DNA of 64,000 bases from Haemaphysalis longicornis (Eukaryota; Arthropoda; Arachnida; Ixodida; Ixodidae), in contig CM023451.1 of the NCBI GenBank assembly GCA_013339765.2, positions 155,555,432 to 155,619,431 on the forward strand. The letters are read 5' to 3'. The first letter of the stretch is position 1. Each line of letters begins with the position of its first letter. The position numbers and the translations under genes were made by a program. The notes under the pieces were generated by a model. It made no database searches, was not told the DNA's origin, and was given only the letters and a program-made list of their open reading frames with translations. Positions 12,061 through 23,900 of the stretch are shown piece by piece.

Positions 12061-12999
12061 TACCGTATAAACCGGAATATAGGTCGAGTTTTTTTCCGAA
12101 AAAATCCGCACAAAAGTCACCCCTCGTCTTATATAGCGGTCATTGGCAGAATGTAAATTGTTGTCTGGCAACAATTTGCAAGCGCAGTCCGTCGCCATCG
12201 CCATTCGTGTCGGACTGCTCTCTCGCACTATCAGGCCTTAATTTGATTTCGCTTTTCTCTAGTTTTTCGTCTTTTACTCGTTATTGTGCGTGCGTGCGTA
12301 CATTTCTGTACGTCTCTGTTCCGAGATGAGTGGCGGCAGTCGACGCCAGATCACCGCGGCGTTTAAGCTGACGGCGATTGAGTCACCGAGCAGAATGGGA
12401 ATATGGCGGCGCAACGCCAGTTAGGCGTTTCGGAGGAAAGTGTGCGGTACTGGCGGAGCCAGAAAGCTAAGCTGTGCGCGTGCAACTCCCGAAACCGATC
12501 ATTCCGTGGACGTCAAGCGGTGCACCCCGAGTTGGAGAACAAAGTGGCGGACTTCGTCCGGGAACTTCGTCCGGAACTTCGCTCACGATCGCTCCGGAGG
12601 CCATGCGCGGACCGGCTCCGCGAACTGTACAATGAGTGGATAGCCGGTGACAACAAAAAGACCTATACGGGCGGTTGCGACCGTGTCAAGCTGGGTGTCC
12701 TCTCTGGGCAGTCGCTGCCCGGCGACATGGTTACACGAGCGTTCAGGAAGTGCTCCATCAGCAACGCGCCTGATGGCACGGAAGATGACAGTGCGAAGCA
12801 GTCATCCTTGGAGGACTCTGAGAGGTCGGACAAGTGACTTCGGCAGGCATAGTGAGTGGCAGTGACGGACGGGCGTCGAAAATAAATATAGACATTGTGA
12901 GTGCGCTTCTGTACCGAATTATTTTTTTGTCAACTTTTCCCACCTCAAGGTAGGGGTCGACCTATATACCGGGTCGACCTATAATCGGTTTATACGGTA
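12061..12999 (+). mobile_element. Tigger/pogo-like DNA transposon, internally deleted
   Basis: TA duplications (12061-12062, 12998-12999) flank inverted ends CCGTATAAACC / GGTTTATACGG, continuing with ATAGGTCGA. The plus strand encodes an N-terminal transposase piece from 12326 (MSGGSRRQITAAFKLTAIE), then after a one-base frameshift QLGVSEESVRYWRSQKAKL, which matches the CENP-B/Tigger helix-turn-helix. It continues in frame to an acidic C-terminal piece (AFRKCSISNAPDGTEDD) and a stop at about 12837. The catalytic DDE part between them is deleted. Confidence 0.8.
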
Positions 13000-13665
13000 T
13001 CATAAATTATTGATAAATAAATCAAGACATCTTTTAAATCTCCATTAAAGTGTAATTGTGAGTACTTTTCTTACTCCTGCCACAATTTCTAATTACAGTC
13101 AAATAAAAAGAAGTATGAGAAAACGACACAAAACTTTTAAATCCACTGAATTCTGCAGAATGAACACTTTTATTCAAGTTTTAATTCTGTTTGAAGAAAT
13201 TTTCCCCAAATTTACGCTTTTCTTGAAACAACATATAGATGGATCAACCTCAAAATATTCTTCAAGCACAAAAGATGGTTTGAAAGTTCACCTTTCAGCC
13301 TCTTACTGTGCGTTGTAATGCTATCCTCAGTCTTGAAAGCACACATTTAATTTCTATCAGTACTGCATCCAACCTCCAGCTTGTTGGCTATGTTTACGAG
13401 ATCACCAGTCACACTAGCCATTGGCACGTCAAAAAGGAATTAAACATAGAATTTCGCTGCATTAAAAAAAATGCCAGCCAAACAAAATACAGCGGGAGTG
13501 TTCATTACATCCACACATCCATTGTATCAGACCCCTCAAAACGAGGCTTGACCATGCACATACACACTTCCCACATTTCCCGATCTCATTTCTAATTTTT
13601 TGCAATGTCCCTGCATACACAAGCATATTTTCAGAGTTTACAGTAAAAAGAAAATACATTCCATG

Positions 13666-13671
13666 TTTATT
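13666..13671 (-). terminator. Candidate Nup54 polyadenylation signal
   Basis: An AATAAA hexamer on the minus strand lies about 190 bases beyond the Nup54 stop codon. Another AATAAA lies near 13168-13173. Which one is used cannot be told from sequence. Confidence 0.4.
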
Positions 13672-13859
13672 AAAAGGTGTATATTTTCTGAGTCCGCAAT
13701 GGGCACTTAGGCACAATCCAGGGTTTCAACGCAATCACTCAATCACATAATAGTTAAAAAAAAAAAAAAAAAAAACTGGCGCGTAAGTACAATGTACAGG
13801 GCGTTAACTTAAGGCATAGAATGTAGCTGTGTGTCGACGACACGACCAGCTGTTCCCTG

Positions 13860-13976
13860 CTATCTCCTTGACTTGCTGGTTTCTTGGCGACTGCTTTCTA
13901 TTTTCCGCAAGTCCTCCATGTCATCCTTTAGAATCTTCACCAACTGTGAGATGCCCCTTTGCTGGTTTTGCAGATG
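13860..13976 (-). CDS. Nup54: Nup54 coding exon 10 (stop codon)
   Basis: Residues 617-654 and the TAG stop at 13862-13860. It encodes HLQNQQRGISQLVKILKDD, then MEDLRKIESS, matching the C-terminal helix of Nup54. The acceptor is ttaacag after a T-rich tract. Confidence 0.94.
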   Translation of the reverse strand, partial: HLQNQQRGISQLVKILKDDMEDLRKIESSRQETSKSRR

Positions 13977-16900
13977 CTGTTAAAAAAATAAAAGCAAGAA
14001 TGCACACGCTCAAGAAAAGACATATTTTGTATGTAACTTTCAGCATCTTAGTTGCTCGTTGTGTTGATATTTTTGATGCTACAATAGGCAACAACCCATA
14101 TTGTATTCGGTCCTGCACTGTAGGCAGTTACAGTGTAAATGGTCTGCACTGATGTCTCACCAGTACCACATATAAAAAGTCTGAATGAAGAATTGAGGAC
14201 TACATAATACATTTCACAGCAATCACAGTGTGCAAAAAAAAAAAAAAAAAAGAGAGAGAGCAGCATGGAATGCTAAAAGTCATCAACATGAGCAGCCTAT
14301 CTACGCCCACTGCAGGGCAAAGGCCTCTCTCATAGATCTCCATTTATCCCGGTCCTGTGCTAACTGCGTCCAAGATATCCCCGCAAACTTCTTACCTCAT
14401 CTGCCCATCTAGCTTTCTGCCGCCCCCTGCCACGCTTGCCTTCTCTAGGGATCCGCTCTGTTACCCTTAATGACCAACGGTTATCTTGCCTTCGCATTAC
14501 ATGCCCTGCACACACCCGTTTCTTCTTCTTAATTTCTACCAATGTCCTTAACACGCGTTTGTTCCCTGACCCACTCTGCTCTCTTCTTGTCCCTTAACGT
14601 TACACCTATCATTTTCTGTTCCATTGCTCGCTGAGTCGTCCTCAATTTAAGTTGAACCCTTTTAGTGAGCCTCCAAGTTTCTGCCCCATAGGTGAGTACT
14701 GGTAAGATGCAGCTGTCATGCACTTTCATGCTAAAAGTAGCCAACAGCAAATGCTGTTACCTCCTTGAGCTGTGAAATGAAGCCAGGTTCCAGGCTGCAC
14801 TGTACTGTTGTGTCGGTAAAGGTCATCTGGTTGTTCTGCAGCTTGATCTGAGACATCAGCTCGTTCAGCCGGCCCTGCGAGGGAAAGGACGCGTTGTTGA
14901 AACATGCGCTAATGCATAAAAATGCCCATCGCAGCGTACTATGCACAACACTGGCTACGCGCCCATCAAGGACAACAGAAATATTGCTGCCGACAATTTC
15001 ACTGCATGGAAGCCAAACTCGAGCAATTTGTTCGAAGGGCGCTTGCGATTTGCCAGTGCTTGTGCTGACTAGGGAGTGCGAGCAATGCGAGCATGGCAGG
15101 CCCCGGGGGACGGCCTCACATGCACTAGCTGCTACGCTACCATCGCATCTAAATCAAGCATTTCCCCAAAAGCATTAAAAAGTGCAGAGCACTTTAGGGC
15201 TTGCGTTGTCGCCGTAGCTCACTCACTGGACCCAAGTAGAGTGACATGGCGTTCCGTCGTCGCGGCGTAACCCAGAGACTTCGAAAGCCAAGCGGTTTAC
15301 GTAGTCATAAGCGTTCAATACTCGTGAACTGCTGGCGCTTGTCATATATCTCCCCATTGCTTAGTGCAGAAAAAAACTGCAGGTACATTTGAGGCAAAAT
15401 ATAGGTAATTAACCAGCAGCACCCGCGTTCATTTAGTTAGGAACCCCCGTTGGGTTGTTTTTTACGTAAGCAAAAAAAGTGGCAGTGCAACGTTGGCACG
15501 TGCAGGAAGAAAAGCAAGCACAAAAAGAACAGAACTCCCGTTGGCGTAGTTGCAGGCAGGTGGCGCGCGAGCACTGCGAAGGCGGGAAATTTGAATTGCA
15601 TGGTGTGGTAGCAGTGAACGGATAATGGCGGTACAGCCTATTATGGCGAATCACTGCTCTGCACTTCCGACAGCTTTCACACGGAATGGAACGGCTTTAG
15701 CTTTTTTATTTTTGTTCTCAACCACACATTACAGGGCACTGATGTTAACATCCATGGACGCAGGCAACTATAGTGTCAGCCTCTTACGTGCTGCGTTGCT
15801 TTCATTCACAGCCGGTGTTTCATTCTCCGGCGATACGAAGTTCTTGAGGGCAAGGAGAGTGCCACCACGTAATGTGGGTGCGATTATTAATAGATCTGTT
15901 AACGCCATGGCAGAGAATCGGGGTGAAACAGCGCACACGACGCATGCCAGCGTTTTTTTTTTTTGTAGCGTGAACTGCACTGGTTGAGGTTGAGCAGTTT
16001 TGCGTGGCTCCTGGAGGGCCGTGCTGCGCATGCGCAAGGAGCAGTGACATCACACGGCGCACAGCTTGCGCGCCGGAGCCGCCACCGCGCGCGCCTTGCT
16101 GGCCTGCGCATTCCAGAGGAGTGACACCACAGCCGCGGCAGACACACTGGCGCTGGCGCGTGCCCAGCTGTGCGCCTCCCTTGCGCAGTAGCCAAATCTG
16201 ACGCTGCGCTGGAGCCGCTTGATAGCGCCTCTCATTTTGTGCGCATGCGCGTAGGTATCAGTTGGGGTATGCATAAAACAAGGCGTTTCCTAGACAACCA
16301 GGAAAGCTGAGAATAACCAGCTGAACCTTAGCTCATGCTACGTGTATCCTGGCATAGCCGAGCTAAGCCACTACAATTTCTTTTTCTTCCGTGAGGTGCG
16401 GGTGCAATGCGCAGGCACAGCGGGCACCGTAATGGCGGTTTTCAGTGGTGCCAAGCGAAGAAATCGCCCGCTGAACTTTGGAGTGGATACCATCTATAAC
16501 ATGATTGATGAAACTTAAGGTCACCGTTTAGATCTGTTCCATTTCTAAGAACTGCATTTGCACTGGGTTCTGCTGCTTACCAGTCCTATCTACAAAAATT
16601 TAAAGTCGTTCCACTCAATGTGAAAGCTGTTGGAAGTGCAGAGCAGTGATTCGCCATAATGGGCTGCAGCGCCGTTATCCGCTCACTGCTACTACCCAAT
16701 GCAACTCAAATTTCCCACCTTCGCAGTGCTCGCGCGCCCCCTGCCTGAAACTGCGCCAGCAGGAGTTCTGTTCTTTTTGTGCTTGCTTTTCCTCCCGCAC
16801 GTGCCAGCGTAGCACTGCACTTTTTTTCGCTTACTGTTGTAAAAACCAACCCAACGGGCGTTCTTAACTAAATGAACGCGGCGCTGCCGTTTAATTACAT

Positions 16901-19900
16901 ATATTTTGCCTCAAATGTACCTACAGCTTTCTTAGCGCTAAACAACGGGGAGATGCATGACAAGCGCCAACAGTTCACAAGTTTCGAATGCTTATGACTA
17001 TTTAAACCACTCGGCTTTCGATGTATCTGGGTTACACCCCGATGACAGCCGCTGCGACGGAATGCTGTGAGCTACGAAAACAAGGTGAGCCCATAAAGTG
17101 CTCGGCACTTAAAAGTGAGCTTGTTGCTTTGCACAGGTAGCGCTTCTATTCAGTTATTTCTGCATAACTAGGGTATCCTTGGAAAATAAAACTGGTCAGG
17201 TCTTCGCATTGGGGCAGCTTGTTGCACACTTGAGTTGGGAGAAACAGCAGCGCAACAAGGTGGCTACTGTGTGTGTCGCCCCCCCAGTGCATTCTATCTC
17301 TGCGCCATTGTTTCTTCAAAGGGTGGGATCAAATGTGACTACCGGGCACCCACCCTGAATTGCGTGGGCGCGCTGAGTTCATTCACGTTGGTTTCCAGCA
17401 GAGTCCGCAGTTTCTCCTCCTCCGGCTGAATGGCAAAGCCCAGCTTCCGGCGGACTTCGTGGTGCACCATGACCTGCGAGCAAGCGTTCGTCGTCAGTTA
17501 GCCTGCACAGCCAAGAAAATCGAGAACATGGCTTCACAGAAACGAAGTTCTCATTCCCGCAGTTTGCACGGAGTATTTGTATTACAGTGTGGACTGCTTA
17601 TAACTCATGCCGTGGGGAGCTGTGAAAACCCGCACTATGAGAGGTACCGCACTATACACAAAACATGCGTGAATCCAGCCATACACTTTGTGTTTATGAT
17701 TTGAGAGATCTGCGTTTAGCATCTAGAAGAACGGATGTCGTAGAGAGTGAGAGAGAGGGAGAGAACTTTTATTTACATAGTGGATTAGGCCGTGGTGGGC
17801 GCAGCCCTTAGGGTTGCAACGACTTCAGCCGCTTGAGTTACGAGCGTCTTCTGGAGCTGGGGGTTGGGTAGGGGATGGGTAGAGGGAGGGGTGGATATGA
17901 TGCAGGACGGCTCTGCAGAGTAGCGATTCCGCTTGTAGTGGATGCCAGAGGCGTTCTTCCTCTCGAGTGAGGGATGAGTGGGAGGGAAGAGCTCGCGGCA
18001 AGAGAGGCGGTAATACTGTGTGACCTCTCTGAAGGTCAGGAGGCTATCTCTGACTGATCTAGCTCCATGGAGGGTAAAATCCACATCGTACGCCAGCGTG
18101 ACAAGAGCTCAGGCTGCCGTGTGAGACGTCTCTGTTCGACTGTGTGGGGTGGCGAATTTAGACAGAGAATTTTGTGAGCCTGGGCCGAAATGAGACGTTT
18201 GGCGAAGTTTTGGACAGCCGTTTTCAAATCGGAGAACATGATTTCCGGGGCGGGTGTTTGTGTTAATGCCAGCGCAATTGCCGTTTCTTCAGCTACATGC
18301 GGGTGGCAGGTACGAAGAGTGAGAGTAGCAAGAGGAGGAGATGATGAGGAGTGAACAATGGTGATAGTGCATGCCTCTTTTTATGTCGATATTCTGCAGC
18401 ATCCACATAGACGGTAGCTCTGGAAGGGGGAGATTTTCGATCTAGTGACATGGCTCGATGTGTCCACCTTTCAGCATGGAATGATGGGCGCGTATTTTTT
18501 TGGGATGGGTCGAACGAGGATCAGGGAAGCAGCTTGGCTTATGCCGGCAAGACCATGTGATAAAAACATAAGCCGGATTTTTTTCCATCCGCACCTTGTG
18601 TTTGCTCGTGATACCAAAGGCGGTTGCTTATCAGTACAACATACAGGTAGCGGAAACCACCGGCATTGCGCCGCGGCTTGCTCTCTCCAGATGTTCAAAA
18701 AAGGGAAAGAGCGGTTGCTTATCTGCACACTGTTCTAATCACAACAACTTGCCACGTCAGGAGGGGGGGCTACCTTTAGAGGTGTGCCGAGAGCAAGGGC
18801 AGTTGTGGTTCTCATGCGAGTGCAAACAGAACAGGCGAACTAAAGGGTGCCTATCTTCTTATTTTCTGTGACTGTTGAAGGAGAAAAGGGAGCTCGGGCT
18901 GCATCGAATGGCAGAATCCATCATTTTTCTTTTTGCGACCCTAAAACTACACCCAAGCTACACCAGTCGATTAGCGGACCCAGCAAAAAACTGCTCTATT
19001 AACGGTATTGTGCATCAGGCAACCTCGTTACAAGTGGTACGCTTATGCATTGAGTTCTATGGGAGGCCTACTGGTGGCCACTAAGCCCCGCGTTATAAGC
19101 GGTCCCGCTCTGTAAGCTGTTATGTTATATAAATGTATCACACTCTGTTAGTGTACTGAGAGGATATAAACCTCTTTCGCCCAGCAGGTAAGGAAGTGTC
19201 GACACCTTCTGCCCCGCTGGCACCTCTTGAATTCTTCCGCCGGGTTGACCAATGCATGGCGGTTTTCTGAGCACGAGTGTGATGTAGCCTTTTCTTCAGA
19301 AATATCACAAGCAGCTGCAATCTGTGCTGCTGGTTTTGCTAAAAACGGGGGGACTGGTCTGAGCACCCCACAAACAACAAATGTGTCTATCACTTCTAAG
19401 CTCTTGTGTAAAAGATCATGTTAAATCAGGCTTTAAATGAAAACGGTTTGATATCTCAAATGTCTTGACTCGGGTTTAATTTCCCAAAGGACAAAAAAAA
19501 GGGGGCGGGGGGGAGAAAAGATTAGCGTCTTGTTGAAGGTACTTGAAAAAGAACAACAAGGAGGCCCCATTTAATTAATGCCATGTCACCACCAGCAACC
19601 ATTGCTTGTTCTTTCTTGCAGTACAAGGGCCTCGTTCAACCATCTCCTAATGGCTGTGTTCTATGCCAGCCTAAAAGCCACAACCTGCCAGATGGATCTA
19701 CCTCATCCATCACTCCAGTTTTTCTCTCTCTTGGCCTGTTCCAGCACTTCCTTTGACATACCAACCATTATTAGTGTACATACCCGGTAGCGGCTCTATG
19801 CACCTCCGGGCTACGTCTCCAAGTCCTCCCCAGCACCTTGTATAAGCTACAGTGCTATCATCACGTCATTTTTTATGCCTGCCATTTTTCAACCACAGTT

Positions 19901-20967
19901 ATGTCCATAGTAAATGCTAAATAAAACACACTGACGTAACACACAACAGAATACGCCGAAAGCAAGCACGTGAAGGTATAATACCTTATCTGCCCAACAT
20001 GGTGTGCTTTTTATAAAAAGCTTCTGGTGACTCCACTTTTGGCAGCGCTCCACAAAAACATGCCCAAGTGAAGGCGTAAGCCTACCCACCTTAACCATTT
20101 GATACTCACCACTTCCGCACTCAGCACAAAGGGAGATTTATCAAACTGACATATCTGCAAATGAGGCCCTGTTTTGATCCTCTGCTGTTGGGAAATATCA
20201 CTTGGAGGCTGAAAGTAGGCACTTCACGTGCATGAATACGAAGCTCCACGGTACCCGAGCTACACGTGTACTCCACCCCATAAGATTCTTGTCTTAATGA
20301 CCCTTTGAGGGTTTTTGCCGTATATGTACAGTGGCGGTTTTCCATCCTGCAAGGTCCTTGCCGTACAAGTACAGTTTCGACCCTTCGTTTGAATTTTTGC
20401 GCCATAACGACGACGCATGCTAACTGGGAGGGATGCCACATCCTAGGACTTACAGGAAGCATTTGCAATTTGATTGTGCTACCTCCTTGCGGAGATAAAC
20501 AGAACTCTCCAGGTTCAGCACGGCCTGTGGCCTGTGTCAACGCCCTTTCATGGTTTCAGTTTCGCCGCGTGATCGCAACGGAGGCGCGCAAAACTTGATT
20601 TTTAAGAGTGAAACACTTCAGCAAATCGTAATTTTTCGTGGTGTCCGCAGTTAAAAATACCACGCAATTGCCGAGCGAGCGCATGTGAGCGCGGGCCTCA
20701 CGGCGACGCCCGGCAGTTAACAAAACCAAAGAAATAAATGCCTAGCGCTCGTGTGTGCATGCCTCCCAACGACCGCCCAGTATCCCCGCGCACGTTCGTC
20801 AAGCCAAGCATGCCCATTTAGGGAGATTGGCCTAGATAGCGGCGTGCACGGCAGTAAAAAAAACCAAGAATATGCCAAGCGCTCGTGTGTGCGTGCCTCG
20901 CAGCGACTGCCCAGCGTTGTCAGTGCACGTTTGCAAGCCAAGCGTACATTACTTGAAAAACTGGCCA

Positions 20968-20998
<31 letters not shown>

Positions 20999-23900
20999 GA
21001 AGAAGAAGAAGAAGAAGAAGAAGAAGAAGAAGAACACACCAGCATCTGCCGTTATTGCGGCAACACTTGCTCGGAACAAGGAAGACAGGTCATAACGTAC
21101 GTTCCTCCAAGAAGGAAGCTCACACTTATAGCAACAATGATGGAGCAAAGGTCGTTGTGGCGACAGCAAAGAAGCAAATCGGCTGCAATTTTGGACTTAA
21201 ACCGTCGTGATGGTCGTGAAGGTTGCATACAGCTTCATTACCTTCAAGTCTTACGCGTTAGCGTGAGCTTCCTTCATTTTTTACCTTTATCGGCACTCCC
21301 TTGCAGGGGCGGCGGAAGTTGATTTCTACCTACATTGGCGCTGCTCTTAGCTTGTTTATCACCGTGAAGTAGTTTTACCATCTGGGAAAGACTTTTTTCA
21401 CAAAAATTCGACCCTCAAAGGGATAAAGAGGTCAATCTCCATCCGCTTACCTTCAATATTCTACTGTACAGGTTCTGTTCTTTCCTCTCTTATGCTCTTC
21501 AATCTTTGCAACGGTGTTTGTGTGCCGGGTCTGGAGTTTCGAGATGTCCTCCGCGATAGACTGTTAAGAAGGGAAGAACAAGGAGGAAGAAAACGCAATG
21601 AGCACCTTGCTCAAGGCAAATGTACGGAAACACTTCCCTTGCAGGGCACAAACGCTTCACCGCAGCATCAAAGTTACTTGGTGTCGAAGTGCTGGAGCCC
21701 GATAACCCGGCACCAGATTTGCAAAGAGGGTTTGATACATGCTCATGTACAGTATTTACTCAAATCTAACCTGCACATCTTTTTTTCAAAAAATAGGTCC
21801 CAAAATCACACGCGCGTTACAATCGAGTACGACTCAAAGCTGCGGCGCCGTATCGCCATCGACACTTCAAGATGGCTGCTTGACTACTGAACGTGTAGCC
21901 AGCGCTTCGTAGTCGGGGCATGTTTGCCTTTGTTGTCTGTGCGTAGTCTTTTTTTGCGTTCCTGCTCTTTCCGCCATGGAATTTCCCACTGTAAAGACAC
22001 AGCGGGTTCACCACGATGCTGCGTTTAAGAAGAAAGTAATCTTGTGCACAGAAAGTGATGAAAATCGGGACGCGTCACGTGCGTTCAGTGTTCCGGAGAC
22101 TTGGGTGCGGGACTGGCGCAAACAGAAAGAGAAAATGTTCACAAGCAAGGCGACACGGGAAGGGTTGAGCAGACCAAAGAGGGGGCGATATCCCCAAATA
22201 GAAGACCTGCTGGCAGAGCACGTGCAGCAGCAGCGAGCGACTCAGAGACCCGTAACGGCAGAGCTGACGAGGCAGCGACGGCGCTGCCCCAGACTGTCAT
22301 CGTGGCGACTGTCTTGCCGGCAATAACCGGCACATTTTATTTTGTGCCATCTTTGGAATAAGCCTAGCTTGTTCCAAGCGGGAAAAGTTGGAATTTTGTA
22401 TTAAAGGGGCCCTGAAAGGCATTTTGAGCACACTAAATGAACTAGCGCAATCGCTAGATTGGGTCGCCAACGTCACCTGTGCCAAGTATTACTCTTTTAC
22501 GCGCAGCGGAAAGCTCACACTTTTGTTGCAAAGTTTGTCGCTTTTTCTCACCCTTTCCTTCGTGTTTTTGGACGCCGCCATCTTCACATGTCTACATCAT
22601 CGATTCCCAGATGTTCGTCATGAGCTAGACATCCTGCTATTGGGCGGCTTTTTCACGCACTTCCGGCAAAGAGATGAGTCGTCTGCTCAGCGTCGGCTCG
22701 CCGGCTGATCTGCCAGCGGAGTGCCGGAGTGCTTTGACATTTTACGACAAACGAAACAAGTGTAAACAAACGCTTAACCGTTTGTATTGAATGCAACACG
22801 GCCAATACCACGACGTGGATTTTATCTTACGTGAGTACGTACCATAAAGAAAGTCCCGTGGCACTTCTTTGGTGCAATCGCAGAGAACGCCCTGAGCCGA
22901 ATGCCCGGGTTTGACGCGTACATTTTATTCAACTTCAAAACAATCCAGAGATGCGTTTCGAACGAACGCAACGTCACAACATGCGTTGCAAGTCTGAACC
23001 GCGATTGACAGACGATGAGTTGCCTCCTCCTGCCCGTCGTAAATACGGCACTCACCTCACACCCGGTTTGCGGGGACGAGCAGCAAGTCACAACTCTGGC
23101 GCGCAAGCGAGAAGGCTTTTAGCCAGGCACACTGCACATACCCCATGCGAGGTTGAGTGGTACGTCGTTCGAGAAAGATAATCCAGACCATGGGAAGCAC
23201 TATCCACCCGCAGAAGTACAATGTCGCATTTCATCGCGAAACGAACGCGTCCACAACACACAGGAGGCGATGCACACACACACACACAGCTTCGGTCGCT
23301 GCATTGGCTTAGCTGCAAGCTTCGTTCGGACAATCAGCGATGCTACGACGATACAGAGCTGCGTGAGGACGACGTGCTAACCACTTCACGTATTTAAAAA
23401 CACAGGGGCAAAGAACTAGGTTCATCGGAAGCAAAAAATCTTTCCTCCATTATAGTGCCTGAAATATACTGGCTAGTGTGCCGAGGGCGGGCTCCAGGCG
23501 GGCGCCGGGAGCGATGTACGCGGCCGTCTGCCGCTTGGGGCGCTGCCGTGCGGGAGTGTGCGCGTTCATCCGGCCCGAGCAGATCGCGCGGTTACCTCCG
23601 AGCTGCGTAGCAGACGGCAGCGGCAGAACTTTCCATTCCCGCTTGCGACGAAAGCGAGCGAAAGCGACGGGAATTCTGTCGCGCAACCAAAATTTGTCCC
23701 GACCATTCGACAAAAACGATCGTCGCGCGACAAAGCGACGGAATTCCTGCCGCTCTCACTCGCTTTCGTCGCAAGTGCGAACGGGCCTTTATGCGCAATC
23801 TCCGCCCCACATAAAACAAGCTCTTGCTTGTCGCCTGAGCATACGGTTGATATCTGACTACGTTACACTGTGCTTGCCAGTGTATTTAAACGATGTCACT

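Noticed and set aside
20717..21169. 150-codon frame with a long run of phenylalanine (and the lysine/arginine run on the other strand)
   Set aside because: It is a translation of the A run and GAA repeat, not a gene.
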